Position numbers and translations under genes: made by a program. 64,000 bases of DNA from Prauserella salsuginis (GTDB lineage Bacteria; Actinomycetota; Actinomycetes; Mycobacteriales; Pseudonocardiaceae): the NCBI RefSeq assembly GCF_024648885.1, contig NZ_JANBBF010000002.1, positions 1 to 64,000 on the forward strand, given 5' to 3'. Below the pieces are notes generated by a model. That model had not been told where the DNA came from. It saw nothing but the letters and a program-made list of their open reading frames with translations, and did no database searches. Shown here piece after piece: positions 24,275 through 32,491 of this stretch (positions are counted from its first letter, which is position 1; each line of letters starts with the position of its first letter).

Positions 24275-24422
24275 ATCTATCACCGCGCCCGGCCCGCGGC
24301 GCGGCATCGGCGAATCGCCCACGGCGACGGCCCGATTCCCGCTACTCTGTCCGGTTGCACCCCGCGGACCACGAATCCGACAACCCGATCCCGTCGACCA
24401 CGTACCCACCGGAAGGACGCTC

Positions 24423-25730
24423 ATGAGCGATCGAGCGCAGGGCAACCGCAGAGGCCTGGCCGGTCTGCAGCGGTTCGGGCGCAGCCTCATGCTGCCCATC
24501 GCCACGCTGCCCGCGGCCGGCCTGCTGAACCGTCTCGGCCAAGCCGACATGCTCGGCCGCTGGGACGCCACGTCCGGCGTCGCCGACGTCTTCGTCGCCG
24601 CGGGTGGCGGACTGTTCGACTGGCTGCCGCTGCTGTTCGCGGTCGGCATCGCCGTCGGTTTCGCGCGCAAGGGCGACGGTTCCACCGGTGTGGCCGCGGC
24701 CGTCGGCTTCGTGGTGTTCAACAAGGTCGTGCAGGTCTTCGCGCCGATCGAGGACCTCGAGGGCTACGAGGAGGCCTGGCTCCTCCAGCCGATCAAGTGG
24801 CCCTACAGCGTGCTCTCCGGCATCGTCGTGGGCCTGGTGACGGCGGTGCTGTGGCAGCGGTTCCACCGGGTGAAACTGCCGCAGTACCTGGCGTTCTTCG
24901 GCGGTCGCCGGTTCGTGCCGATCGTCAACTCGTTCGCGCTGCTGCTGCTCGGCGTGGTGTTCGGCCTGGCGTTCCCGGTCATCGACGCCGGGATCCAGGC
25001 CGCCGGTGAGGCCGCCACCAGCGACGCCGTCGTCGGCGGTGGCCTCTACGGCATGCTGAACCGGCTGCTGATCCCGGTCGGCCTGCACCAGCTGCTCAAC
25101 GTGCCGCTGTGGTTCGTCTTCGACGGCGGCGACATCAACAACTTCTTCGCGGGCGATCCGAATGCGGGCGCGTTCATGACGGGCTTCTTCCCGATCTTCA
25201 TGTTCGCGCTGCCCGCGGCGGCGCTGGCGATCTGGCAGTCGGCCAAGCCGAGCCAGAAGAAGCTCGTCGGCGGCGTGATGCTCTCCTCGGCCCTGACCGC
25301 CTTCCTCACCGGCATCACCGAGCCGATCGAGTTCGCGTTCATGTTCGTGGCGTGGCCGCTGTACCTGATCCACGCGGTGCTGACCGGCACGTCGATGATG
25401 CTCGTCAACGCCCTCGACATCCATCTGGGCTTCTCGTTCTCCGCGGGCGGGATCGACTTCCTGCTCAACATGACCGCCCCCGCGGCGAACAAGGCGTGGC
25501 TGCTGATTCCGATCGGCCTGGTCTACGCGGCGATCTACTACGTCGTGTTCCGCTGGGTGATCACCAAGTGGAATCTGCGCACCCCGGGACGCGAGGACGA
25601 CGCCGATGGCGCCGAGGACGAGAAGGACCCGGCCGCTGCCGACGCCGGAACCGCCGCCGACAGCGCGGCGCAAGCCGGTCCGGAGTCCGCGGGCGGTGCG
25701 GGCGGCTCCAGGGGCGGCACCGGCACCTGA
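24423..25730 (+). CDS. PTS N-acetylglucosamine-type EIIC permease
   Basis: Membrane translocator of the N-acetylglucosamine PTS. The 435-residue protein starts MSDRAQGNRRGLAGLQRFGR after a GGAAGGA ribosome binding site. It has about ten hydrophobic segments, the substrate-site motif GITEPIEFAFMF typical of the glucose/GlcNAc EIIC superfamily, and LLIPVGLHQLLNVPLWF. The last 50 residues are a soluble Asp/Glu/Ala/Gly tail in place of fused EIIB/EIIA domains. Substrate is inferred from similarity to streptomycete NagE and from the dre site. It ends at a strong hairpin. Confidence 0.93.
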   Translation: MSDRAQGNRRGLAGLQRFGRSLMLPIATLPAAGLLNRLGQADMLGRWDATSGVADVFVAAGGGLFDWLPLLFAVGIAVGFARKGDGSTGVAAAVGFVVFNKVVQVFAPIEDLEGYEEAWLLQPIKWPYSVLSGIVVGLVTAVLWQRFHRVKLPQYLAFFGGRRFVPIVNSFALLLLGVVFGLAFPVIDAGIQAAGEAATSDAVVGGGLYGMLNRLLIPVGLHQLLNVPLWFVFDGGDINNFFAGDPNAGAFMTGFFPIFMFALPAAALAIWQSAKPSQKKLVGGVMLSSALTAFLTGITEPIEFAFMFVAWPLYLIHAVLTGTSMMLVNALDIHLGFSFSAGGIDFLLNMTAPAANKAWLLIPIGLVYAAIYYVVFRWVITKWNLRTPGREDDADGAEDEKDPAAADAGTAADSAAQAGPESAGGAGGSRGGTGT

Positions 25731-25754
25731 CGTCCGCCTCGCACGCACCTTCGC

Positions 25755-25794
25755 GGGGAACCCGGTGCCGCCGCGCTCCGGCACCGGGTTCCCC
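25755..25794. terminator. Strong hairpin after the EIIC gene
   Basis: Perfect 16-bp stem GGGGAACCCGGTGCCG with its complement and an 8-nt loop, 24 nt past the EIIC stop. Likely terminator that separates EIIC from the next gene. Confidence 0.85.
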
Positions 25795-25866
25795 CGGTCG
25801 GGACGCCCCGTCCGGGCCCTGGACCCTCCCCCGTCCGGCCTGTCTCGGCTGCCTAGGGTGGTGCGC

Positions 25867-26676
25867 ATGGACAGCCTGCGGTTGATCGAACAGTGGCCGG
25901 TTCCCCATGCGGCGGCGGCGGTCGTCGGTACCGACGGAACGGTGCGCGGCTCTCATGGCGACACGGCGCGCGTGTTCCCGCTCGCGTCGGTGACGAAGTT
26001 GCTCACCGCCTATGCCGCGCTGGTGGCCGTCGAGGAGGGGGCCGTCGAGCTCGACACGCCCGCCGGCCCGGAGGGTGCGACGATCCGGCACCTGCTGGCC
26101 CACACGGCGGGTCTGGCGTTCGACCAGCACAAGGTGCAGGCACCGCCGGGGCAGCGCAGGCTCTACTCCAGCTCCGGCTACGAGCAGCTCGCCGACGCTC
26201 TGGCCGAGCATTCCGGAATCGCGTTCGGCGAGTACCTGACCGAGGGCGTGCTCACACCGCTCGGCATGACCTCGACGACGCTCACCGGCTCCCCCGGCGC
26301 CGGCGCGGAGTCCACAGTGGATGACCTGGTCCGGTTCGCCGCGGAGCTGTTCGCGCCGAAACTCATCGCCCGGTCCACCCTGGACGAGGCAACCCAGGTG
26401 CAGTTCCCCGGTCTCAACGGGGTTCTGCCCGGCCTGGGACACCAGAAGCCGAACGACTGGGGCCTGGGCTTCGAGATCCGGGACGGCAAGAGCCCGCACT
26501 GGACCGGCACGACCAGTTCGCCGCGCACGTTCGGCCACTTCGGACAGTCCGGCACGTTCCTGTGGGTCGACCCGGACGCCGGCGTGGCCTGCATCGCGCT
26601 GACCGACCGGGACTTCGGGCCGTGGGCCGTCGAGGCCTGGCCCGTCTTCACCGACGCGGTGCTCGCCGACCTCTGA
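25867..26676 (+). CDS. Serine hydrolase, beta-lactamase/PBP4 family
   Basis: A 269-residue class C beta-lactamase-like protein. The SxxK nucleophile motif is ASVTKLL with S41 and K44; YSS at residues 100-102 is the YxN-type second motif; HFGQSGTFLWVD near the C-terminus is the HxG third motif. No signal peptide is seen, so it is probably cytoplasmic and an esterase or D-aminopeptidase-like enzyme rather than a resistance enzyme (inference). The ATG at 25867 is used; earlier in-frame codons lie in the terminator. Confidence 0.85.
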   Translation: MDSLRLIEQWPVPHAAAAVVGTDGTVRGSHGDTARVFPLASVTKLLTAYAALVAVEEGAVELDTPAGPEGATIRHLLAHTAGLAFDQHKVQAPPGQRRLYSSSGYEQLADALAEHSGIAFGEYLTEGVLTPLGMTSTTLTGSPGAGAESTVDDLVRFAAELFAPKLIARSTLDEATQVQFPGLNGVLPGLGHQKPNDWGLGFEIRDGKSPHWTGTTSSPRTFGHFGQSGTFLWVDPDAGVACIALTDRDFGPWAVEAWPVFTDAVLADL

Positions 26677-26707
26677 ACCGGCCGGGCGGGCGAGCGCGGC
26701 GGCCGCA

Positions 26708-27661
26708 CTACAGCGACATCACCCGGATCGGCTCACCGGCCTGGTACGCGGCGATGTCGGCGACCGCGTCGCGGTAGAACACCTCGTACAGATCGCGCAC
26801 GACGTAGCCGATGTGCGGGGTCAGCACGGCGTTCGGCACGGTTCGCAGTGGGTGGTCGGCGGGCAGCGGCTCGGTGTCGTACACGTCGAGTGCGGCACCG
26901 CCGATGCGGCGGTCCCGCAGCGCGTCGAACAGCGCGGCCTCGTCGATGATCGGCCCGCGCGAGGTGTTGACCAGCCACGCGGCCGACTTCATCCTGGCCA
27001 GTTCGGGCGCGCCGATGAGCCCGCGGGTGCGGGAGCTGAGAACCTGGTGGATCGTCACGACGTCGGATTCGGCCAGCAGTTGCTCCTTCGGGACGGCGAG
27101 GACGTCGTGCTCGTCGGCCTTCTCCTGCGTGAGGTTGGCGCTCCAGGCAATGGTGCGCATCCCGAACGCCTGGCCGATCCGCGCGACCCGCGCCCCGAGC
27201 CTGCCGAGGCCGATCACGCCCAAGGTGGCGCCCTGCAGGCTGCGGCCCACCGACGTCTGCCAGCCGCCCTCGCGCACCGACCGCGTCTCGTCCGGGATCC
27301 CGCGCATCGCCGCGAGGATCAGTGCCCACGTGTGCTCGGCCGTCGGATGCGGCAGATATCCGGTGTGCGACACGACGATGCCGAGTTCGGCGGTGGCCTT
27401 GAGATCGATCGCCGGATTCCGCGCACCTCCCAGACTGACGATCAGCCGCAGCTCCGGCAGTCGTCGCAGCACGTCACCCGGCAGCCGGGTGCGCTCGCGC
27501 ATGGCGACCACGGCCTCGCATCCGGCCAGCCGCTCCACCAGGGCATCCGGGTCGGCGATGTGTTCGGTGAGCACGTCCACCTCGGCGCCGAGGGAGTCCC
27601 AGTCGGCCAGCTCGAGTGCGATGTTCTGATAGTCGTCGAGGATCGCGATCTTCATGGCCAC
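26708..27661 (-). CDS. D-2-hydroxyacid dehydrogenase family protein
   Basis: NAD(P)-dependent dehydrogenase of 317 residues. The dinucleotide motif GVIGLGRLGARVARIG is in the centre. The catalytic Arg is in VNTSRGPIID, Glu in DVYDTEPLPADHP and His in LTPHIGYV. The family includes phosphoglycerate, glycerate and formate dehydrogenases; the length excludes the ACT-containing SerA type, and the substrate cannot be read from sequence. It converges on the serine hydrolase with only 31 nt between stops. Confidence 0.88.
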   Translation of the reverse strand: MAMKIAILDDYQNIALELADWDSLGAEVDVLTEHIADPDALVERLAGCEAVVAMRERTRLPGDVLRRLPELRLIVSLGGARNPAIDLKATAELGIVVSHTGYLPHPTAEHTWALILAAMRGIPDETRSVREGGWQTSVGRSLQGATLGVIGLGRLGARVARIGQAFGMRTIAWSANLTQEKADEHDVLAVPKEQLLAESDVVTIHQVLSSRTRGLIGAPELARMKSAAWLVNTSRGPIIDEAALFDALRDRRIGGAALDVYDTEPLPADHPLRTVPNAVLTPHIGYVVRDLYEVFYRDAVADIAAYQAGEPIRVMSL

Positions 27662-27750
27662 ACGCTAACCCCTGTGGCGCTCGGGGCCGAGTCACGCGCG
27701 CCCGTTCCGGCGAGCACCCGTCGGTCCCGCGGAACGGGCCTTGTCGACGA

Positions 27751-28968
27751 TCAGGGCACGAACAGGTCGACGCGCACCAGGTGGTGATCGGACGCGTCCC
27801 CCAGCCGTGCCAGGTCGGTGCCCGGTTCGGGCCAGAACACGCCGTCGTCGTAGGGCAGCAGGCCGCGGGACGGCAGCACGTAGTCGACGCGCAGGTTTCC
27901 GGGACTCTCATCGTCGAAGTCGGCGGTGTCGAGCCGCGCGGGGCCGACGTGCTCGTCGTTGGCGCCGCCCTGCTGTTCGGCAGCGACGACGGCGCCCTCG
28001 CTGGCGGGCCGGGTGTCGCGCACGAGGGGCGCGTCGAGCAGTTGCGTGGCGGCGGCGTCGACGCTGTCCCCGTCGTGCGGGTCGGCGTTGTAGTCGCCCG
28101 CGATGACGAACCGCTCCCCCGGCCTCAGGCCGCCGCGGCCGCCGGCGTCGTCGTAGATGTAGCCGCCCTTGCCCGGTGTCACGTAGTCCGCCCAGAAGCG
28201 GATCTCGTCGTGATTGCGGGTGCCGTTACGGTCCTCCTCGCCGTCGAAGCTCGGCGGCGTCGGGTGGGCGGCAAGCAGGTGCACCGTGCGGCCGTCGACG
28301 TCGATCGGCAGGTCCCAGTGCGACTTCGACGACAGTCGCAACACGTCCAGAACCTCGTCGGAGTACCAGTCATCCGGCTCGGGCGTGGCCGGGTCGTCGG
28401 GCAGCGTGGCGCCGGGCATGTCCTGCCAGCGGAAGTTTTGGAACGTGCGCACGGCCCCGGTATCGATCGGGTGTTTCGACAGCACGAGCATGCCGTACTG
28501 GCCCTCGAAGTCCCCGAAGCCGTGCGCGTCGCCGGGCCCGCCGGTCTCGCCGTCCCGGTCGAGGTCGAAACCGGTGGGCACGCCGGTGTTGACGGGGGCG
28601 GTGTAGGCGTGCGGGTAGTCGATCGGCGCGGCGCCGTGCTGGCCCACTTCGAGGTAGTTGTCGCGGAACGCGTCGGCCGCCGCGCCGCCTGCGACGTAGT
28701 CGAACTCGTTCAGCAGCAGCACGTCGGGGCGGTCGCGCTGGATGACCTCGGCGACCTTGCGGGCCTGCTCGTCGTCGCCGGTGGACAGGTCGCGCAGCAG
28801 CTCGCCCTCGGCAGCGCGGTTCAGGGACGCGTTGAACGTCGCGAACCGCACGTCGGCCGGACCGCCTCGGCCGGAACCCGGATCCGCCACTGCCGGTACG
28901 GACGACACGGCCAGCCCCGCCGACGCGGCCACACCGACGAACCCTGACAGCCAACGCGATCGACGCAC
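27751..28968 (-). CDS. Secreted endonuclease/exonuclease/phosphatase-fold protein
   Basis: A 405-residue exported protein of the DNase I-like superfamily. A signal peptide with basic start and hydrophobic core ends near VPAVADP. Metal and catalytic residues appear in LLNEFDY, in FVIAGDYNADPHD and in the C-terminal GDASDHHLVRVDLF. The GTG start at 28968 is chosen because GGGAGG lies close upstream; a longer in-frame start would add about 67 unrelated residues. It may be a nuclease or a phosphodiesterase that scavenges phosphate; I cannot choose. It lies 136 nt before aroE in the opposite order of the core block, so it may belong to the accessory insert. Confidence 0.85.
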   Translation of the reverse strand: MRRSRWLSGFVGVAASAGLAVSSVPAVADPGSGRGGPADVRFATFNASLNRAAEGELLRDLSTGDDEQARKVAEVIQRDRPDVLLLNEFDYVAGGAAADAFRDNYLEVGQHGAAPIDYPHAYTAPVNTGVPTGFDLDRDGETGGPGDAHGFGDFEGQYGMLVLSKHPIDTGAVRTFQNFRWQDMPGATLPDDPATPEPDDWYSDEVLDVLRLSSKSHWDLPIDVDGRTVHLLAAHPTPPSFDGEEDRNGTRNHDEIRFWADYVTPGKGGYIYDDAGGRGGLRPGERFVIAGDYNADPHDGDSVDAAATQLLDAPLVRDTRPASEGAVVAAEQQGGANDEHVGPARLDTADFDDESPGNLRVDYVLPSRGLLPYDDGVFWPEPGTDLARLGDASDHHLVRVDLFVP

Positions 28969-29104
28969 AGTTACCTCCCAGAAGTCGCGCCCCACCTTAC
29001 GAGTGATGGGTGAACGTCGGGCGTCCTTCGGGAAACGAGCGTCCGCCCGATCGCGCCGGGCTGCCCCGACCGGCCGCCGGCAGGCAGCCGCGGGGACCGT
29101 CGTC

Positions 29105-29953
29105 TCAGTCGAGCGGCAGGGGGACTTCGCCGCCGGTGGCCTCACGCAACGCGTCGCGCATGGCCACACGCGGTGCCGGGTGGCCGGTGAACTGCTCGAC
29201 CTGCCCGAACGCCTGGTGCAGCAGCATGTCCAGACCGGTGGCGATGCGCCCGCCCCGCGCCGTCACGGCCCCGGCCAGCGGCGTCGGCCACGGGTGGTAG
29301 ATCACGTCGAGCACGCACGGTACGTCGGACAGCGCGTCGAGGTCGGCGGTCAGCGCTTCGGACGGCACGGTGCTCACCAGCAGGTCCGCTCCGGCGGCGA
29401 GCGCGGCCAGGTCGGTGTCCGACCACCGCAGCACCTCCACGTCGAGACCCACCCGTCGCGCGGCCTCGGTGGTCTCGACCGCCCGCGCCGGTTCGCGCAC
29501 GACCAGCGCCACGGCCGACACCCCCAGCTCGGCGGCGGCCACCACCACCGCGGCGGCCGTGCCACCGGCGCCGATCACGACGGCGCGGCCGCCGCCGGTG
29601 AACCCGCCGGCGCACCGCAGGGCGCCGATGACGCCGTCGACGTCGGTGCAGTCGGCCCGCCAGCCGCCCGCGACCGGCACGAGCGTGTTGGCGGCGCCGA
29701 CGGCGCGTGCCCGCGGGGTGACCTCGGTGGCGTGGACCAGCGCGGCGCGTTTACCCGGCATGGTCACCGACAGGCCCGCCCACTCCGGGCCGAGACCGTC
29801 GACGAACGCGGGCAGCCCCGCCTCGTCCATGTCGATCCGCTCGTACGTCCAGTCGGGCAGGTGCAGTGCGCGATAGGCCGCGCCGTGCAGGACGGGTGAG
29901 AGCGAATGGTCGACGGGCCTGCCGAGCACGGCGGCCCGGCGTGCGGCGGGCAT
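29105..29953 (-). CDS. aroE: Shikimate dehydrogenase
   Basis: NADPH-dependent reduction of dehydroshikimate. The 282-residue protein has HSLSP at 16-20, the catalytic Lys68 in LSVTMPGKRAAL, VGAANTLVP, the shikimate-binding CTDVDG and the dinucleotide motif VIGAGGTAAAVV. It starts 4 nt after the mltG stop and closes the alaS-ruvX-mltG-aroE unit. Confidence 0.94.
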   Translation of the reverse strand: MPAARRAAVLGRPVDHSLSPVLHGAAYRALHLPDWTYERIDMDEAGLPAFVDGLGPEWAGLSVTMPGKRAALVHATEVTPRARAVGAANTLVPVAGGWRADCTDVDGVIGALRCAGGFTGGGRAVVIGAGGTAAAVVVAAAELGVSAVALVVREPARAVETTEAARRVGLDVEVLRWSDTDLAALAAGADLLVSTVPSEALTADLDALSDVPCVLDVIYHPWPTPLAGAVTARGGRIATGLDMLLHQAFGQVEQFTGHPAPRVAMRDALREATGGEVPLPLD

Positions 29954-29957
29954 CGGG

Positions 29958-32003
29958 TCAGTACACCCCCTTGCGCTGCGCTTCCCCGACGGCCCGCTTG
30001 TGCTCGGGATAGGACTGGCTGAAGCACGAGAGACCGTTCTCCTCGCACAGCACGAAGTACTTCCAGGGACCTTCCTGCGGGGACTCGGCAGCGGAGATGG
30101 CTTCCGTACTCGGCGCGCCGAGCGGGGTGGCGGGCAGGCCCCGCCGGGTGTACGTGTTGTGCGGTCCGTCCTTGTCCCGTGCTTCGCGTTTCGTGCGAAT
30201 GGTCGGGCTCTCCAGCGCGAAGTTGATCGACGAGTCCATCTCGAGGGGCATGCCCTCGCGCAACCGGTTCTCGATCACCCTGGCGATCTTGCCGAAATCC
30301 TGTTGCACGCCTTCGACCTGCACGATCGACGCGATGATCAGAACCTCGTACGGCGTGTGCCCGGACCCCTCCGCGGCGTCCGGCAGACCTGCGGCCTCCA
30401 GTCGCGTGGCCGACGTCGTCAGGACCTCGGTGAGGAGTTTGCGCGCGTCCCAGCCGGGCCGGATGTCGTAGATGCCGGGCGTGATCAGACCTTCGAGGCG
30501 GTGCTCGGGAGCCCGCTGTTGGGCGGGCTCCGCCGCCCACTCGGGCACCCCGAGCTCGGTCAGGTCCGTCGACTGCATCTCGCTGCGCATGTCCTCGACG
30601 CTCACGCAGGTGCTCTCGCCGTTCAGGTCCGCGCACGACGCCTCGGACAGTTGACTCAGCACACCCGGCTGCGGGCTGTCGCCACCCCGGTCCGCGAGGC
30701 GAGTGCCCGCGCGGATCTCGGCCTGCCCGACCTGGGCTTCAGGGCCGACGAGCGTTTCGACCGCGCTGGCACCGGACGCCTTGGTCTTGACCACGTAGTA
30801 GCCGGGCTGGACGGCCAGCACGCGCTGGTCGTCCTCCGCGGCGTCCAGGAACGCGTCGGCACTGGCCACCACGTCGATCTTGTCCAGTTTGGACGCGATG
30901 GTCCGCGTCGAGTCGCCCTGTTCGACGTGCAGCAGCACGTCCGTGTCGCCGGAGCCCTCGTAGTCCTCGTAGCCGAATCCCAGCAGCTCCCTGGCCCCGA
31001 AGTACGCACCGCCCGCGAGGAGTGCGAGCACGACGAGTGCGGCCAGCCACCGGAACGCGCGCCGACCGCGCCGCCGCTCGGTGGGAGGTGGATCGTCGCC
31101 GTCGTCGCCGAGGATGTACGCCGGTTCCGCGCGGTCCCCGTCGCGATCGTCCTCTTCGCCGTCATCGTAGTAATAGTCGTCGTAGTCGTCGTAGTCGCTG
31201 TCGTCGAAGTAGTCGTCGTCACTGCGGGTCGGGTCCCGGTCGTCGTGACCGGCCCCGCCGCGGGCGCCCTCGTCGTATCCGCCGACGTCGTCGTAATAGC
31301 CGTCGTGAGCGTCATCGCCGTGATGGGGAACGCCGTGGTGGGGAACGTGGGCCGCCTCGTCGGCGAAGCCGAGGTCGAAGATCTGTGTCGGGCGTTCGTC
31401 CGCGTGCACGCCGTCGTTCGGGCCAGGGCGCCCGTGACGCCGGCCAGGGGCGGACTCGCCGCCCGGGGCCTGCCGTGGTCGCGGCGCGCGAGGGGCCTCG
31501 GGCGATTCGCCGTCGGGCGCACGCCGTTCGGGCCGCGCCGGTGGCTGATCCTCCGCACCGGCAGGTGTTTCCGGCGGAACCGGCGGCATCGCCGGGCGGG
31601 ACCGGCCGGCGCGCCCACCCGGCGGCCGGGCCTCACCCCGGGGCGCACGCGGCGGTTCGGGCCTGCGCTCGGGTTCCGGCCGTGGCGGCTCCTGCGCCGC
31701 ACCACGGGGCGCACCCTCGGGCGGTGGCTGCCTACGCGGCTGCTTCGGCGGCGGTCCCGGCGGCGGCCCCGGTTCACCCATCGACTCTCGGCGAGGCGGC
31801 TGCCCGGCCGGACGGCGGGCCGCGGGCGGACGCGGTGGGTTCTCGGGGCGCTGCGGGTTCTCGGGACGCTGCGGGTTCTCGGGGCGCGGTGGGTTCTCGG
31901 GACGCGGTGGTTCACCGTCGCTCCGGGCTACCGGGCCGCGCCGCCGCGGCGGACGGCGATCACGTGGATCACGCGGCGGGGGTCCGTCGTGCGGGCTCGT
32001 CAT
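29958..32003 (-). CDS. mltG: Endolytic transglycosylase MltG with long disordered N-terminus
   Basis: Membrane enzyme that cuts nascent peptidoglycan strands. The 681-residue protein starts at ATG 32003, overlapping ruvX by 4 nt. Residues 1-310 are cytoplasmic and low-complexity: Pro/Arg-rich, four RPENPP-type repeats at about 33-60, then an Asp/Tyr-rich stretch. One membrane segment follows at about 316-336, then a LysM-like part and the catalytic YceG/MltG domain with [11 protein letters not shown], equivalent to the family ASIVEKE motif that carries the catalytic Glu, and MDSSINFAL. The N-terminal half is much longer than in most bacteria. Confidence 0.93.
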   Translation of the reverse strand: MTSPHDGPPPRDPRDRRPPRRRGPVARSDGEPPRPENPPRPENPQRPENPQRPENPPRPPAARRPAGQPPRRESMGEPGPPPGPPPKQPRRQPPPEGAPRGAAQEPPRPEPERRPEPPRAPRGEARPPGGRAGRSRPAMPPVPPETPAGAEDQPPARPERRAPDGESPEAPRAPRPRQAPGGESAPGRRHGRPGPNDGVHADERPTQIFDLGFADEAAHVPHHGVPHHGDDAHDGYYDDVGGYDEGARGGAGHDDRDPTRSDDDYFDDSDYDDYDDYYYDDGEEDDRDGDRAEPAYILGDDGDDPPPTERRRGRRAFRWLAALVVLALLAGGAYFGARELLGFGYEDYEGSGDTDVLLHVEQGDSTRTIASKLDKIDVVASADAFLDAAEDDQRVLAVQPGYYVVKTKASGASAVETLVGPEAQVGQAEIRAGTRLADRGGDSPQPGVLSQLSEASCADLNGESTCVSVEDMRSEMQSTDLTELGVPEWAAEPAQQRAPEHRLEGLITPGIYDIRPGWDARKLLTEVLTTSATRLEAAGLPDAAEGSGHTPYEVLIIASIVQVEGVQQDFGKIARVIENRLREGMPLEMDSSINFALESPTIRTKREARDKDGPHNTYTRRGLPATPLGAPSTEAISAAESPQEGPWKYFVLCEENGLSCFSQSYPEHKRAVGEAQRKGVY

Positions 32004-32491
32004 GCCGGTCCGGCCCCCCTCGCGATCGCCGCGCTGCGCGCGTCGAGCCACGCCTGCAGGATCTCCACGGCAGCGGCCTGGTCGACCACCGCACGCTGTT
32101 TCTTGCCCTTCACACCGCGCTGCGACAACATCCGGCTTGCCGTCACGGTCGTCAACCGCTCATCGGCCAGTCGCACCGGAACCGTGATCCGTTCGCCGAG
32201 CCGCCCCGCGTACTCCGCCGCGATCTCGGCGGCGGAACCGTGCCGGTCGGCCAACGTCCTGGGGAGTCCCACGATCACCTCGACCACATCGTGTTCGGCG
32301 GCGAGCCCGGCGAGCTCGCCGATGTCGGTATTCCCCTCCGAGTCCCGGGCCAGCGTAACGAGCGGGGTCGCCAACATCGGCGCGGGATCACTCAGTGCCA
32401 CGCCGACCCGGACGGAACCGACATCCACGGCAAGCCGACGTCCCGGCCCGGGATCGTCGACCCCGGGCCGGTCCGGTTCCACCGCACTCAC
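32000..32491 (-). CDS. ruvX: Holliday-junction-resolvase-like protein RuvX/YqgF
   Basis: RNase H-fold nuclease linked to pre-16S rRNA 5' processing and to DNA repair. The 163-residue protein has [17 protein letters not shown] with the first catalytic Asp, [12 protein letters not shown], and [19 protein letters not shown]; the last Asp is in [15 protein letters not shown]. It overlaps alaS by 4 nt upstream and mltG by 4 nt downstream, the conserved order in actinobacteria. Confidence 0.93.
   Translation of the reverse strand: MSAVEPDRPGVDDPGPGRRLAVDVGSVRVGVALSDPAPMLATPLVTLARDSEGNTDIGELAGLAAEHDVVEVIVGLPRTLADRHGSAAEIAAEYAGRLGERITVPVRLADERLTTVTASRMLSQRGVKGKKQRAVVDQAAAVEILQAWLDARSAAIARGAGPA

Noticed and set aside
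25867-26676. Antibiotic-resistance beta-lactamase
   Set aside because: SxxK and YxS motifs are present, but there is no signal peptide and the family is dominated by esterases and peptidases.
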